Assembly (NCBI GenBank): GCA_017880825.1
Contig: JADGRN010000022.1
Span: forward strand, 1-13,624
DNA from: Methylophilaceae bacterium
Lineage (GTDB): Bacteria > Pseudomonadota > Gammaproteobacteria > Burkholderiales > Methylophilaceae
Direction of reading: 5' to 3'
Length of the DNA stretch: 13,624 nucleotides
Position 1 is the first letter of the stretch. The number at the start of each line of letters is the position of its first letter. Shown here piece by piece: positions 1 through 6,896 of this stretch. Position numbers and translations under genes: made by a program. The notes beneath the pieces were generated by a model. The model worked only from the letters and a program-made list of their open reading frames with translations, ran no database searches and was not told the origin of the DNA.

Positions 1-18
1 TTCTCATCTCTGAGACTT

Positions 19-45
19 TCCCCGCCTTGTGCGGGGATTTTTTTG
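19..45 (+). terminator. Rho-independent terminator of an upstream off-window gene
   Basis: A perfect GC-rich stem (CCCCGC at 20-25, GCGGGG at 31-36, closed by T19-A37) with a five-base loop is followed by seven T at 38-44. This is a textbook intrinsic terminator reading rightward. The gene it ends lies to the left of the window, so the DUF4202 gene at 190 probably needs its own promoter. Confidence 0.85.
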
Positions 46-83
46 CTTGTTTTATATGATTGCTTATTCTTATGAACTCAGGT

Positions 84-121
84 GTTCGAGCCCAAATAGG
101 CTCGCCTGTTTGGACTCGAAC
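84..121. repeat. Imperfect 15-bp inverted repeat upstream of the DUF4202 gene
   Basis: The arms at 84-98 (gttcgagcccaaata) and 107-121 (tgtttggactcgaac) are complementary except at two positions, around an 8-base centre. A second, shorter perfect hairpin (cgagcc 87-92 with ggctcg 99-104) uses part of the same left arm, so the two foldings exclude each other. There is no T-run after it, so it is not a simple terminator. It lies 69 bp before the start codon at 190 and could be an operator, a leader element or a degenerate repeat. The sequence alone does not decide. Confidence 0.5.
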
Positions 122-189
122 TAATGGTAGTAAACGACTACTTATAAGTTAAGCTGCAGGCTGATATTTAAAATGATTTAAGGAAGCAG

Positions 190-792
190 ATGATTGCTGA
201 TCAGGAGCGTTTTAATCGAACGATTGCCAGTTTCGATGCGGCTAATTGTGAGGATCCCAACCGTGAACTGTTGGACGGCCGCGACTATGCGAAGGAATTG
301 TTATACGCCGAGCGCATGAGCGCGATGCTCAACCGCTATGTGGCAGATGCGTCGGAGCCCTTGCAGCTAGCGGCGAGGTGCCAACATATCCGGCGCTGGG
401 AGATTCCGCGCGCGAGCTATCCGATGACCAGGGCCGGATATTATCGGTGGCGCATGCGGCTCAGGGATTTCCATGCTGAAATCGCCGCCGCCATGCTGCG
501 CCAAGCGGGCTATGACGACGACACCATTGCCAGAGTCTGCTCGCTGGTGAAAAAGCAGTCATTGCAACTTGATGAAGAAGCCCAGACCCTGGAGGATGTC
601 ATCGTCCTGGTATTCTTGGAGAGCTATCTTGAGGATTTTGTCCGCACGCACAGTAGCTATGACGAGGCTAAACTCATCGATATTTTGCGCAAGACCCTGA
701 AAAAGATGTCGGCGCGGGGGCGTAAGGCAGCATTGACGCTGATTGAGCTGCCATCATCACTGTTGCCGACGATACGGAAAGCAATCGGCTAA
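190..792 (+). CDS. DUF4202 family protein
   Basis: This is a 200-residue soluble protein with no signal peptide or membrane segment. I recognise it as DUF4202 from its full-length pattern: an N-terminal FDAANxEDPN segment (residues 15-24), a central QHIRRWEIPR motif (65-74), the YPMTRAGYxRWR stretch (77-88), FHAE (94-97), QTLEDV (132-137) and KLIDILRKT near 161-169. Length matches the family. The invariant His66, His95, Glu97 and Asp136 sit in a predicted all-helical fold and could bind a metal in an HD-like way. That is inference, as no function is established for this family that I know of. The ATG at 190 has a good Shine-Dalgarno (AAGGAAG at 180-186). It stands alone between the terminator at 19-45 and the repeat at 804-873, and is convergent with aroG. 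Confidence 0.85.
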   Translation: MIADQERFNRTIASFDAANCEDPNRELLDGRDYAKELLYAERMSAMLNRYVADASEPLQLAARCQHIRRWEIPRASYPMTRAGYYRWRMRLRDFHAEIAAAMLRQAGYDDDTIARVCSLVKKQSLQLDEEAQTLEDVIVLVFLESYLEDFVRTHSSYDEAKLIDILRKTLKKMSARGRKAALTLIELPSSLLPTIRKAIG

Positions 793-803
793 ATCTTAGC
801 ATC

Positions 804-873
804 GTAGGGTGGGTTAGGTGCAAAGCGCCGTAACCCACCGCTCATCGCGTGGGCAACAAGTTGCCCACCCTAC
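804..873. repeat. Nested inverted repeat (REP/MITE-like) between convergent genes
   Basis: Three inverted repeats are nested. The outer arms gtagggtggg (804-813) and cccaccctac (864-873) match perfectly. Inside the left half, ggtgggtta (808-816) pairs with taacccacc (831-839) and the stem continues through ggtgc/gcgcc around an AAA loop. In the right half, gtgggcaac (849-857) pairs with gttgcccac (860-868) around a 2-base loop. The element can thus fold as one long cruciform or as two side-by-side hairpins. It starts 12 bp after the DUF4202 stop codon and lies 57 bp from the aroG stop. Similar 'GTAGGGTGGG...' palindromes are, from memory, dispersed in many proteobacterial genomes. It may also help terminate or insulate the two convergent transcripts. 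Confidence 0.75.
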
Positions 874-900
874 ATGGCTTGATCAGAGGTTCCCTTAAAG

Positions 901-936
901 CGAGTGAACTCCGATCCTACAGGGTTTATTCACTCG
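901..936 (-). terminator. Possible weak terminator hairpin of aroG
   Basis: An 8-bp perfect inverted repeat (cgagtgaa 901-908, ttcactcg 929-936) overlaps the aroG stop codon (930-932). The loop is 20 bases, and only a short CTTTAA follows on the minus strand instead of a T-run. The structure is therefore weak as an intrinsic terminator. The larger repeat at 804-873 just beyond it may do the job. Confidence 0.3.
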
Positions 937-2006
937 TCCTGATGCTTGCGGCGTGCACGCACGCCTTCGGCCAATGTAGCCAAGAGTTCCAGCGTATCTT
1001 CCCAGCCCAGACAAGCATCGGTAATCGATTTTCCATATTCCAGCGTGCCGCCTAGGGTGTGGTCCTGGCGGCCCTCGTTCAGGTGTGATTCCACCATCAC
1101 GCCCATGATGCGATCATCACCGCTGCCCAGTTGATTTGCTACATCCTGCCCAACTTGCATCTGTAATTTGTATTGCTTGAGGCTGTTGCCATGCGAGCAA
1201 TCAATCATCACCTTGGCTGCCAGCCCTGCCGCAGCAAGCTCTTTGGCGGCTGCGTCTACGCTGTCGGCTTCGAAATTTGGCGTTTTCCCGCCACGTAGAA
1301 TCACATGGCAGTCTTCATTGCCCGCTGTAGAGACAATCGCAGAATAGCCTTGTTTGGTCACCGACAAAAAGTGATGCGGGCTGGTGGCTGCCTTGATTGC
1401 ATCAATTGCAATGCGGATGTTGCCATCGGTGCCGTTCTTAAAGCCCACCGGACAGGATAATCCGGAAGCCAACTCACGATGGACTTGGGATTCCGTGGTG
1501 CGTGCGCCGATAGCGCCCCAACTCACTAAATCCGCTATGTATTGCGGTGTGATGGTGTCAAGAAACTCGGCCCCTGCCGGCAAACCCAGCTCGTTGACTT
1601 CGACCAGGAAACGTCTGGCGAGCTGCAAACCTTCATTAATTTTGAAGCTGCCATCCAGATAGGGGTCGTTAATCAGGCCTTTCCAACCCACCGTGGTGCG
1701 TGGTTTTTCGAAGTACACACGCATGACGATCAGCAATTCGCCGGAGAGGCTATGCTGCTGCTCAACCAAACGCTTTGCATATTCGATGCCCGAGCTGTAA
1801 TCGTGGATGGAGCAAGGGCCGACAATGACCAGTAGGCGGTCATCGGCGCTATGCAATATGCGGTGTATGGCGGCGCGGGTAGCGAGAATATTGTCAGTGG
1901 CGGCGGCGCTCGCCTGTAATTCGTCCAGAAGCTCGGATGGCGGCCTGAGTTCTTTGATTTCCTTGATGCGAACATCGTCTGTTGCAAGTTTTCGGGATGG
2001 GCTCAT
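930..2006 (-). CDS. aroG: 3-deoxy-7-phosphoheptulonate (DAHP) synthase, Phe-type class I
   Basis: It condenses phosphoenolpyruvate with erythrose 4-phosphate, the first step of the shikimate pathway. Counted from the ATG at 2006 (358 residues), it has GPCSIHD (63-69), the RVYFEKPRTTVGWKG block (96-110), GARTTESQ (167-174) and GFKNGTDG (188-195). The metal ligands fall at Cys65, His272, Glu306 and Asp330, each exactly four residues after the known ligands of E. coli AroG. The N-terminal DDVRIKEIKEL and Gln155/Ser184 match parts of the E. coli Phe-binding site, which favours the Phe-sensitive subtype. The frame is open to an ATG at 2060, but the extra 18 residues are not family-like and a TATAAT overlaps that ATG. 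Neither start has a clear Shine-Dalgarno, so the start is the weak point. It looks monocistronic. Confidence 0.93.
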   Translation of the reverse strand: MSPSRKLATDDVRIKEIKELRPPSELLDELQASAAATDNILATRAAIHRILHSADDRLLVIVGPCSIHDYSSGIEYAKRLVEQQHSLSGELLIVMRVYFEKPRTTVGWKGLINDPYLDGSFKINEGLQLARRFLVEVNELGLPAGAEFLDTITPQYIADLVSWGAIGARTTESQVHRELASGLSCPVGFKNGTDGNIRIAIDAIKAATSPHHFLSVTKQGYSAIVSTAGNEDCHVILRGGKTPNFEADSVDAAAKELAAAGLAAKVMIDCSHGNSLKQYKLQMQVGQDVANQLGSGDDRIMGVMVESHLNEGRQDHTLGGTLEYGKSITDACLGWEDTLELLATLAEGVRARRKHQDE

Positions 2007-2016
2007 TTTGTCGTAG

Positions 2017-2277
2017 CTAGTGTGTATTGTGAGGAACTGGGTGCCGGAAGAAGTATCCATTATAAAGAGGCGGGAGGGGAAATGTGAGAGGAGATGGAAA
2101 AATCAATATTGGCGGATACGAAATATCTCTTTCCCCTCGGTATTCCCGGTCAAGGCCAATAACGCCTACTGTGGCTCGTAAAGCCTCATTGGGATAAAGC
2201 TCCAATCCGGCCAGAATAGGGCATTCCAGGCCAAATGCTTGGGCGATGATGCAATATAATGAAGGTTCTAGCTTTTT
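2017..2277 (-). other. Open -1 frame running on past the macro-domain stop codon
   Basis: In the frame one base back from the macro-domain gene, the minus strand stays open from the A5 run at 2273-2277 (just before the TAG at 2268-2270) to a stop at 2017. Its first 55 or so codons give a protein-like sequence (including CIIAQAFGLECPILAGLEL and VGVIGLDREY). The last 25 are proline-rich and run across the aroG promoter, so they look non-coding. It could be the remnant of a longer C-terminal part cut off by a 1-base indel, a frameshift product, or chance. As an independent gene it would need a TTG start at 2289 with no convincing Shine-Dalgarno. Confidence 0.2.
2059..2088 (-). promoter_or_regulatory. 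Candidate sigma-70 promoter of aroG
   Basis: On the minus strand a perfect TATAAT (2064 to 2059) is preceded, 18 bases upstream, by CTCACA (2088 to 2083; 4 of 6 matches to TTGACA). Transcription would start near 2052, which puts the upstream in-frame ATG at 2060 outside the mRNA and supports the start at 2006. The -35 element is weak, so this remains a prediction. Confidence 0.4.
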
Positions 2278-2744
2278 GGCTTGTTGCAAACAACAATCTC
2301 GATCTTGTATTTAGTTGCCGCCTTTTCGATCAAAGGTAACACATCAGGCCATTGCAAACCGCCATGCCCACATCCGATTTTTGGCATATACAACGGAATC
2401 TTGAGGAAACTTGCAAAGTCGGCAGCGTGGTTTACAACCGTTTCAATAGCACCAATGTCCGCATACACTTTGCCATCCACACCATAACCCACTTGGGTGA
2501 GGCCGGTAAGCACATACAAATCCAGATCATCAATCTGCACCTCAATAACCCGGCCCAGTATGTTTCGCCCCATTTTGGCTGCGATTTGGCAGTACGATTT
2601 ATAAGGGGGGAAAATAGACGGGAACGCGGCACGCAAAGTTTGCGATGCTCCCATGCCCATCACCCCTTTGGTATTGCAACCATGAAGCAGGACCCCCTGC
2701 TTGATCTTGGTCATATCCTTTTCCACTTCAACCACTTTACCCAT
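2268..2744 (-). CDS. Macro-domain protein (ADP-ribose binding/hydrolysing, ALC1/TARG1/DarG-like type)
   Basis: The 158 residues form a single macro domain. Visible signatures are HGCNTKGVMGMGAS (21-34, the ADP-ribose-binding loop with the CN and GxMGxG pattern), AFP (40-42) and MPKIGCGHGGLQW (120-132, the second phosphate-binding loop). The MPxIGCGxxGLxW form is the one seen in the TARG1/DarG-like and phage Appr-1''-phosphatase branch, so ADP-ribosyl-ester hydrolysis or ADP-ribose-1''-phosphate removal is the best guess. No partner toxin ADP-ribosyltransferase is visible beside it. The ATG at 2744 has a GGAGA Shine-Dalgarno seven bases upstream. The gene looks more AT-rich than its neighbours and is unrelated to the biosynthetic genes around it, consistent with acquisition. 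Exact substrate is unknown. Confidence 0.85.
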   Translation of the reverse strand: MGKVVEVEKDMTKIKQGVLLHGCNTKGVMGMGASQTLRAAFPSIFPPYKSYCQIAAKMGRNILGRVIEVQIDDLDLYVLTGLTQVGYGVDGKVYADIGAIETVVNHAADFASFLKIPLYMPKIGCGHGGLQWPDVLPLIEKAATKYKIEIVVCNKPKS

Positions 2745-3017
2745 ATTCGATTCTCCAGTTCAGTTCGTATTGAAAGGCATTATTCACTTGCATTTCCGCG
2801 CCACGGCAATTTGCATGAATATCAATTATGTGATTCACATCGGTAAGCATCTTTTGAGCTTCGTTTTGGCTATTAGTTGCTACCATGTTGAAGCCAAACA
2901 CATGTAAACATAATCCCCCAAGCCTCTTTTACTACAAGCATATATTGTGGAGCATGTATTGTGCCAAGCATGAATTATATTCAATAAGCTTTTCTTAACG
3001 GATTGTAAATACCCAAG
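2745..3017. other. AT-rich intergenic region with a candidate promoter and triplicated motif
   Basis: About 270 bp carry no convincing gene in any frame. The upstream part holds three imperfect direct repeats, gcatatattgtgg (2938-2950), gcatgtattgtgc (2952-2964) and gcatgaattatat (2968-2980), at 14- and 16-bp steps. On the minus strand a perfect TATAAT lies at 2979-2974 without a good -35. An alternative is TTGGCA, 17 bases, TATATG across the repeats. Either would drive the macro-domain gene with a long leader. The low GC matches the macro gene, so both may belong to one acquired segment. Confidence 0.4.
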
Positions 3018-3047
3018 CAAAAAACCCCGCTTTTTGAGCAAGGTTTT
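3018..3047 (-). terminator. Rho-independent terminator at the end of the prp-pha cluster
   Basis: Read on the minus strand, AAAACCTTGC (3047 to 3038), a seven-base loop and GCGGGGTTTT (3030 to 3021) form a ten-base-pair stem with two G-U pairs, running into six T. It lies 19 bp after the phaB stop codon. It marks the end of the nine-gene transcript and separates it from the macro-domain gene. Confidence 0.8.
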
Positions 3048-3065
3048 GTGGATATAGTGCTTGCA

Positions 3066-3809
3066 TCAGCACATGTGCTGTCCACCATTGATAGCGATGT
3101 TGGCCCCGGTAATGAAAGCGGCATCGTCAGAGGCTAAATAAGACACCAAGCGAGCGATTTCTTCCGGTTTGCCAAGTCGGCCTACAGGAATCTGGGCAAT
3201 GATCTGGTTGCGGATTTCTTCCTTGACTGCCATCACCATCTCAGTGCCGATATAGCCAGGAGAGATGGTATTCACCGTGATGCCCTTGGCTGCCGTCTCT
3301 TGCGCCAGCGCCTTGGTGAAGCCGTGCATACCGGCTTTGGCGGCGGAGTAGTTGGTCTGGCCAAACTGGCCTTTCTGGCCGTTGATGGAGGAAATGTTGA
3401 TGACACGCCCCCAGCCTTTTTCCAGCATGTCGTCGATGAATTGCTTGCTGACATTGAATACGCTGTTGAGGTTGACGTTAAGCACCGCCATCCAGTTTTC
3501 CAGCGGCATTTTCTTGAATGTGCCGTCCTTGGTAATGCCGGCGTTATTCACCAGAATGTCTATTGAGCCGACTTCCGTCTTGATCTTCGCAGCCATCGCC
3601 GCACAGGATTCAAAGCTAGCCACATCGCCCTCGGCGGTATGCATGTCATAACCTGCCGCACGCTGCTCAGCCAGCCAGGTTTTTGCCTTGTCGGCTTCTG
3701 CTGCGATGTGGTTGGCTACCACGGTATAACCATCCTTGGCCAGCTGCTGGCAGATGGATGTGCCGATACCGCCGATACCGCCGGTAACGAGTGCAATACG
3801 TTTGCTCAT
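3066..3809 (-). CDS. phaB: Acetoacetyl-CoA reductase (NADPH-dependent)
   Basis: It reduces acetoacetyl-CoA to (R)-3-hydroxybutyryl-CoA for polyhydroxybutyrate synthesis. It is a 247-residue short-chain dehydrogenase with the nucleotide-binding TGGIGGIG (9-16), NNAG (88-91), the catalytic Ser140, Tyr154 and Lys158 (YSAAK) and the PhaB-typical NGGQHMC C-terminus. Length is the family norm. The ATG at 3809 has a strong purine-rich Shine-Dalgarno (GAGGAGAG). It is the last gene of the cluster, 90 bp after phaA. This is the largest gap in the operon and is rather AT-rich, but I could not identify a good internal promoter in it. An intrinsic terminator follows. The same reaction is also step two of the ethylmalonyl-CoA pathway. 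Confidence 0.95.
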   Translation of the reverse strand: MSKRIALVTGGIGGIGTSICQQLAKDGYTVVANHIAAEADKAKTWLAEQRAAGYDMHTAEGDVASFESCAAMAAKIKTEVGSIDILVNNAGITKDGTFKKMPLENWMAVLNVNLNSVFNVSKQFIDDMLEKGWGRVINISSINGQKGQFGQTNYSAAKAGMHGFTKALAQETAAKGITVNTISPGYIGTEMVMAVKEEIRNQIIAQIPVGRLGKPEEIARLVSYLASDDAAFITGANIAINGGQHMC

Positions 3810-3899
3810 CTTGCTCTCTCCTCAATCATTAATTAACTTCTCAAAAATTCAGAATTTCGGGATGCAGCGCTAGGCGCACGGTACTCGCAAAAATGGATT

Positions 3900-5075
3900 T
3901 TATCGCTCGACGGCCAGCGCCACGCCCATGCCGCCACCTATACACAGCGAGGCCAAGCCTTTTTTGGCGTCACGCCGGGCCATTTCGTGCAACAGCGTAA
4001 CCAGCACGCGCGCACCGGAAGCCCCAATCGGATGGCCAATGGCGATGGCACCGCCATTGACGTTGATCTTTGAGGGATCCCAGCCCATGGCCTTATTCAC
4101 AGCGATAGCCTGCGCCGCAAACGCCTCGTTGATTTCCATCAAGTCGAGGTCGTCTACAGACCAGCCCGCCTTCTTCAAGCAAGCCTGCGAGGCAGATACC
4201 GGGCCGATACCCATGATGCTCGGGTCTACACCAGAGGAAGCATAGGCCTTGATACGCGCCAGTGGTTTGAGACCGAGTGCGGCAGCTTTCGATGCGCTCA
4301 TCAGCAGCACCATCGCGGCGCCATCGTTGAGTCCGGAGGCGTTGCCTGCGGTCACGCTGCCTTCCTTGTCGAAAGCCGGGCGCAGATTAGCCATTGATTC
4401 CAGGGTGGTGCCGTGGCGCGGGTATTCATCGGCATCCACCACGGTGTCACCTTTTTTGCCTTTAATGGTGTAAGGCACGATTTCGTCGGTGAACTTGCCG
4501 GCTTTCTGCGCGGCTTCTGCCTTGTTCTGCGAAGCGCAGGCGAATTCATCCTGTTCCTGGCGGCTGATGCCGTATTTTTTGGCTACATTCTCAGCCGTCG
4601 TACCCATGTGGTAATTGTTGTAGACGTCCCACAGGCCGTCCACAATCATGCTGTCAAGCAACTTGGCATCGCCCATACGGAAGCCGTTGCGCGAACCGTT
4701 CAGCACATGCGGTGACATGCTCATATTTTCCTGCCCGCCGGCGATGACGATGTCGGCATCGCCACACTTGATCGCCTGTACGCCCAACATCACCGCCTTG
4801 AGGCTGGAGCCGCAGACCTTGTTGATGGCTATGGCGGGAACCGCGTGTGGCAAACCGGCTTTAATCGCGGCCTGGCGTGCCGGATTCTGACCAACGCCTG
4901 CGGTCAGCACCTGCCCCAGGATCACCTCGCTAATCTGTTCGCCGCTGACACCGGTTTTTTGCAGCAGGGCACGAATCACGGCCGCGCCCAGTTCTGATGC
5001 CGGCACATTATTGAATGCACCGCCAAACTTGCCAACTGCGGTGCGCTGCGCCGCGACAATGACTACATCTTCCAT
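3900..5075 (-). CDS. phaA: Acetyl-CoA C-acetyltransferase (beta-ketothiolase)
   Basis: It condenses two acetyl-CoA to acetoacetyl-CoA, or acetyl-CoA with propionyl-CoA to 3-ketovaleryl-CoA. The protein is 391 residues from the ATG at 5075, with the acyl-enzyme Cys88 (NKVCGSS), GGQENMS (113-119), NEAFAAQ (316-322), His348 ([14 protein letters not shown]) and Cys378 (SLCIGGGMG), essentially the positions known for PhaA of Cupriavidus. An in-frame TTG at 5090 would add five residues, but GGGGGA sits correctly for the ATG at 5075. It starts 26 bp after phaC. With propionyl-CoA metabolism encoded upstream in the same operon, it may feed both 3-hydroxybutyrate and 3-hydroxyvalerate units, which is an inference from context. 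Confidence 0.95.
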   Translation of the reverse strand: MEDVVIVAAQRTAVGKFGGAFNNVPASELGAAVIRALLQKTGVSGEQISEVILGQVLTAGVGQNPARQAAIKAGLPHAVPAIAINKVCGSSLKAVMLGVQAIKCGDADIVIAGGQENMSMSPHVLNGSRNGFRMGDAKLLDSMIVDGLWDVYNNYHMGTTAENVAKKYGISRQEQDEFACASQNKAEAAQKAGKFTDEIVPYTIKGKKGDTVVDADEYPRHGTTLESMANLRPAFDKEGSVTAGNASGLNDGAAMVLLMSASKAAALGLKPLARIKAYASSGVDPSIMGIGPVSASQACLKKAGWSVDDLDLMEINEAFAAQAIAVNKAMGWDPSKINVNGGAIAIGHPIGASGARVLVTLLHEMARRDAKKGLASLCIGGGMGVALAVER

Positions 5076-5101
5076 GATTCTATCCCCCAATAATTATTTG
5101 C

Positions 5102-6847
5102 TTAATCGCAGCGCACTTTGACATAACGTCCCGGCGCTGGTTCGATGACTGGGTGTTCCGCATCACCCAAGGTACTGCGCGCGGCCACTTCTGCTCCGCC
5201 ATGCTCATGCAGCCACTCTGACCAATGTGACCACCAGCTTCCGGCACGTGATTCAGCGTGCTCCAGCCATTCGTCAGGGTTGTCCGTCATGCCGCCACCG
5301 ACCCAGAAACTGCGTTTGTTCTTGGAGGGAGGGTTGATCACGCCGGCGATATGTCCACTGGCACCCAATACGAACTCGCACTTGCCCCCCAGATATTGTG
5401 TGCTGGCATAAGCCGTCTTCCACGGCACAATGTGATCTTCACGCGTGGCCAGGATATAGCACGGGACGTTGATTTTGCCCAGGTCGAGCGCCACGTCACA
5501 CACCTTCATGGCACCAGGCTTGATCATGTTGTTCTGCTGATACATATTGCGCAGATAATAGGCATACATCGGGCCTGGCAGGTTGGTGCCGTCTGCATTC
5601 CAATACAGCAGGTCGAACGCGTCCGGCGTCTTGCCTTTGAGGTAATTATTGACCACGAAAAACCAGATCAAATCGTTGGCACGCAGGCAGGCAAACATCA
5701 TTGCCAGCTCTTTGCCCTGCACGATACCACCATCCTTCAATTCCGCTTCGCGTTTATCGACGTAAGCTTCATCCACGAATATCGAAATATCACCAGTGTC
5801 ACCGTATTCCAGCATGGTAGTGAGCAGCGTAGCGCTGGCAACATGGTTTTTACGCCGTGATTTGAGCACGGCCAGGGCGCAAGTCAGCAGCGTGCCGCCG
5901 ATGCAGAAGCCCAGCGTGTTGATTTTTGATACACCGCTGATGGCCCTGGTGGTTTCCACCGCTTGCAATACGCCACGCTCCAGATAGTCATCCCAGGTCA
6001 GTTTGTCAAGTTCCGGCGGTATGTTGCGCCATGACATCAGGAACACCGTAAATCCCTGGCTTACTGCATAGCGCACGTAGGAGTTTTCCGGTTGCAGATC
6101 CAGTATGTAATACTTGTTGATGCAAGGCGGAACGATGAGCAGCGGAAGCTGCGCTACTGTTTCGGTCAGCGGTGCGTATTGAATCAGCTGGAACAGTTCA
6201 TTCTCAAACACCACGGCGCCATCTGCCGTCGCCAGGTTTTCACCGACAACGAAGCGTGATTCGTCGGTCATCGAGATGCGGCCTTTTTGCATATCCTCCA
6301 TGAAGTTCTTCATGCCGGCAGTGAGCGATTCACCCTTGGTCTCAAATGCCAGCTTGAGCACCTCGGGATTGGTGGCGACGAAATTGGAAGGCGACATGGC
6401 ATCGACGTACTGCCGGGTGAAGAACACCAGCTTTTTCTTCATGTCTGCATCAAGATGTGCAGCCTCGGCCATATCCATCATCCAGCGCGCGGTCAGCAGG
6501 TAGTATTGCTTGAGATAATCGAAAATCGGGTTCTCTTGCCACTCAGGGGCATGGAAACGCCGGTCAGTCTTGTCCGGCTCTATGACAGGCTTCACCGGCT
6601 CGTCCGGCATGCGGCCAAAGAACGATAGCCAGAGCTCCATCTGTTTGCGCGCATGTTCTTGCTGCAGCGTCAGTTGCGTTGCAGCACTGCTTGCCTGCGA
6701 AGCCAGCAGTGAGCGATATATCTCACCGGTCTGGTCGCCCGATCCAGCGGGCAGACTGCTCATAAAAACTTGGGTCACTTGCTGGTTGAGCTTTTCCAGC
6801 TGTTCAAACCAGACATTCATATCAGGGAGTTCGGTATCGGTAGGCAT
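5102..6847 (-). CDS. phaC: Class I poly(3-hydroxyalkanoate) synthase
   Basis: It polymerises (R)-3-hydroxyacyl-CoA at the surface of the PHA granule. From the ATG at 6847 it has 581 residues, close to the 589 of the Cupriavidus enzyme. The lipase-box variant GFCIGG places the nucleophile at Cys315, with Asp471 (REDHIVPW) and His499 (GHIAGVINPP) completing the triad. The C-terminal Trp-rich segment (538-546) is typical of class I. The N-terminal domain (about 1-200) is the less conserved region. The frame is open to an ATG at 6889, but AAGGAA precedes the ATG at 6847 and the upstream 14 residues look non-native, so I chose 6847. It follows prpD by 49 bp and precedes phaA by 26 bp. No phasin or phaR gene is in the window. 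Confidence 0.95.
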   Translation of the reverse strand: MPTDTELPDMNVWFEQLEKLNQQVTQVFMSSLPAGSGDQTGEIYRSLLASQASSAATQLTLQQEHARKQMELWLSFFGRMPDEPVKPVIEPDKTDRRFHAPEWQENPIFDYLKQYYLLTARWMMDMAEAAHLDADMKKKLVFFTRQYVDAMSPSNFVATNPEVLKLAFETKGESLTAGMKNFMEDMQKGRISMTDESRFVVGENLATADGAVVFENELFQLIQYAPLTETVAQLPLLIVPPCINKYYILDLQPENSYVRYAVSQGFTVFLMSWRNIPPELDKLTWDDYLERGVLQAVETTRAISGVSKINTLGFCIGGTLLTCALAVLKSRRKNHVASATLLTTMLEYGDTGDISIFVDEAYVDKREAELKDGGIVQGKELAMMFACLRANDLIWFFVVNNYLKGKTPDAFDLLYWNADGTNLPGPMYAYYLRNMYQQNNMIKPGAMKVCDVALDLGKINVPCYILATREDHIVPWKTAYASTQYLGGKCEFVLGASGHIAGVINPPSKNKRSFWVGGGMTDNPDEWLEHAESRAGSWWSHWSEWLHEHGGAEVAARSTLGDAEHPVIEPAPGRYVKVRCD

Positions 6848-6896
6848 ATTTTTCCTTGCAGCAAATGTTTTAAATCGGCGTGAGTCCATGTTTTAT

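Noticed and set aside
84..121. tRNA-like TTCGA segment, considered as a tRNA fragment or attachment site
   Set aside because: No acceptor, D or anticodon arm can be drawn around it, and there is no integrase or second copy in the window.
2268..2744. Macro-domain gene considered as the antitoxin half of a DarT-DarG pair
   Set aside because: No DarT-like ADP-ribosyltransferase lies next to it, and the protein lacks the C-terminal domain of DarG.
2352..2846. A 164-codon plus-strand frame opposite the macro-domain gene
   Set aside because: The minus strand shows clear macro-domain motifs and a good Shine-Dalgarno. The plus-strand frame has His-rich, low-information composition.
3845..3857. Small palindrome aaattc-a-gaattt in the phaA-phaB gap as a possible operator
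   Set aside because: It is short, AT-only at its ends and easily arises by chance. No promoter boxes could be placed with it.
5258..5860. A 200-codon plus-strand frame opposite the C-terminal half of phaC
   Set aside because: It is antisense to the PhaC triad region and has no family resemblance, so it is a shadow frame.
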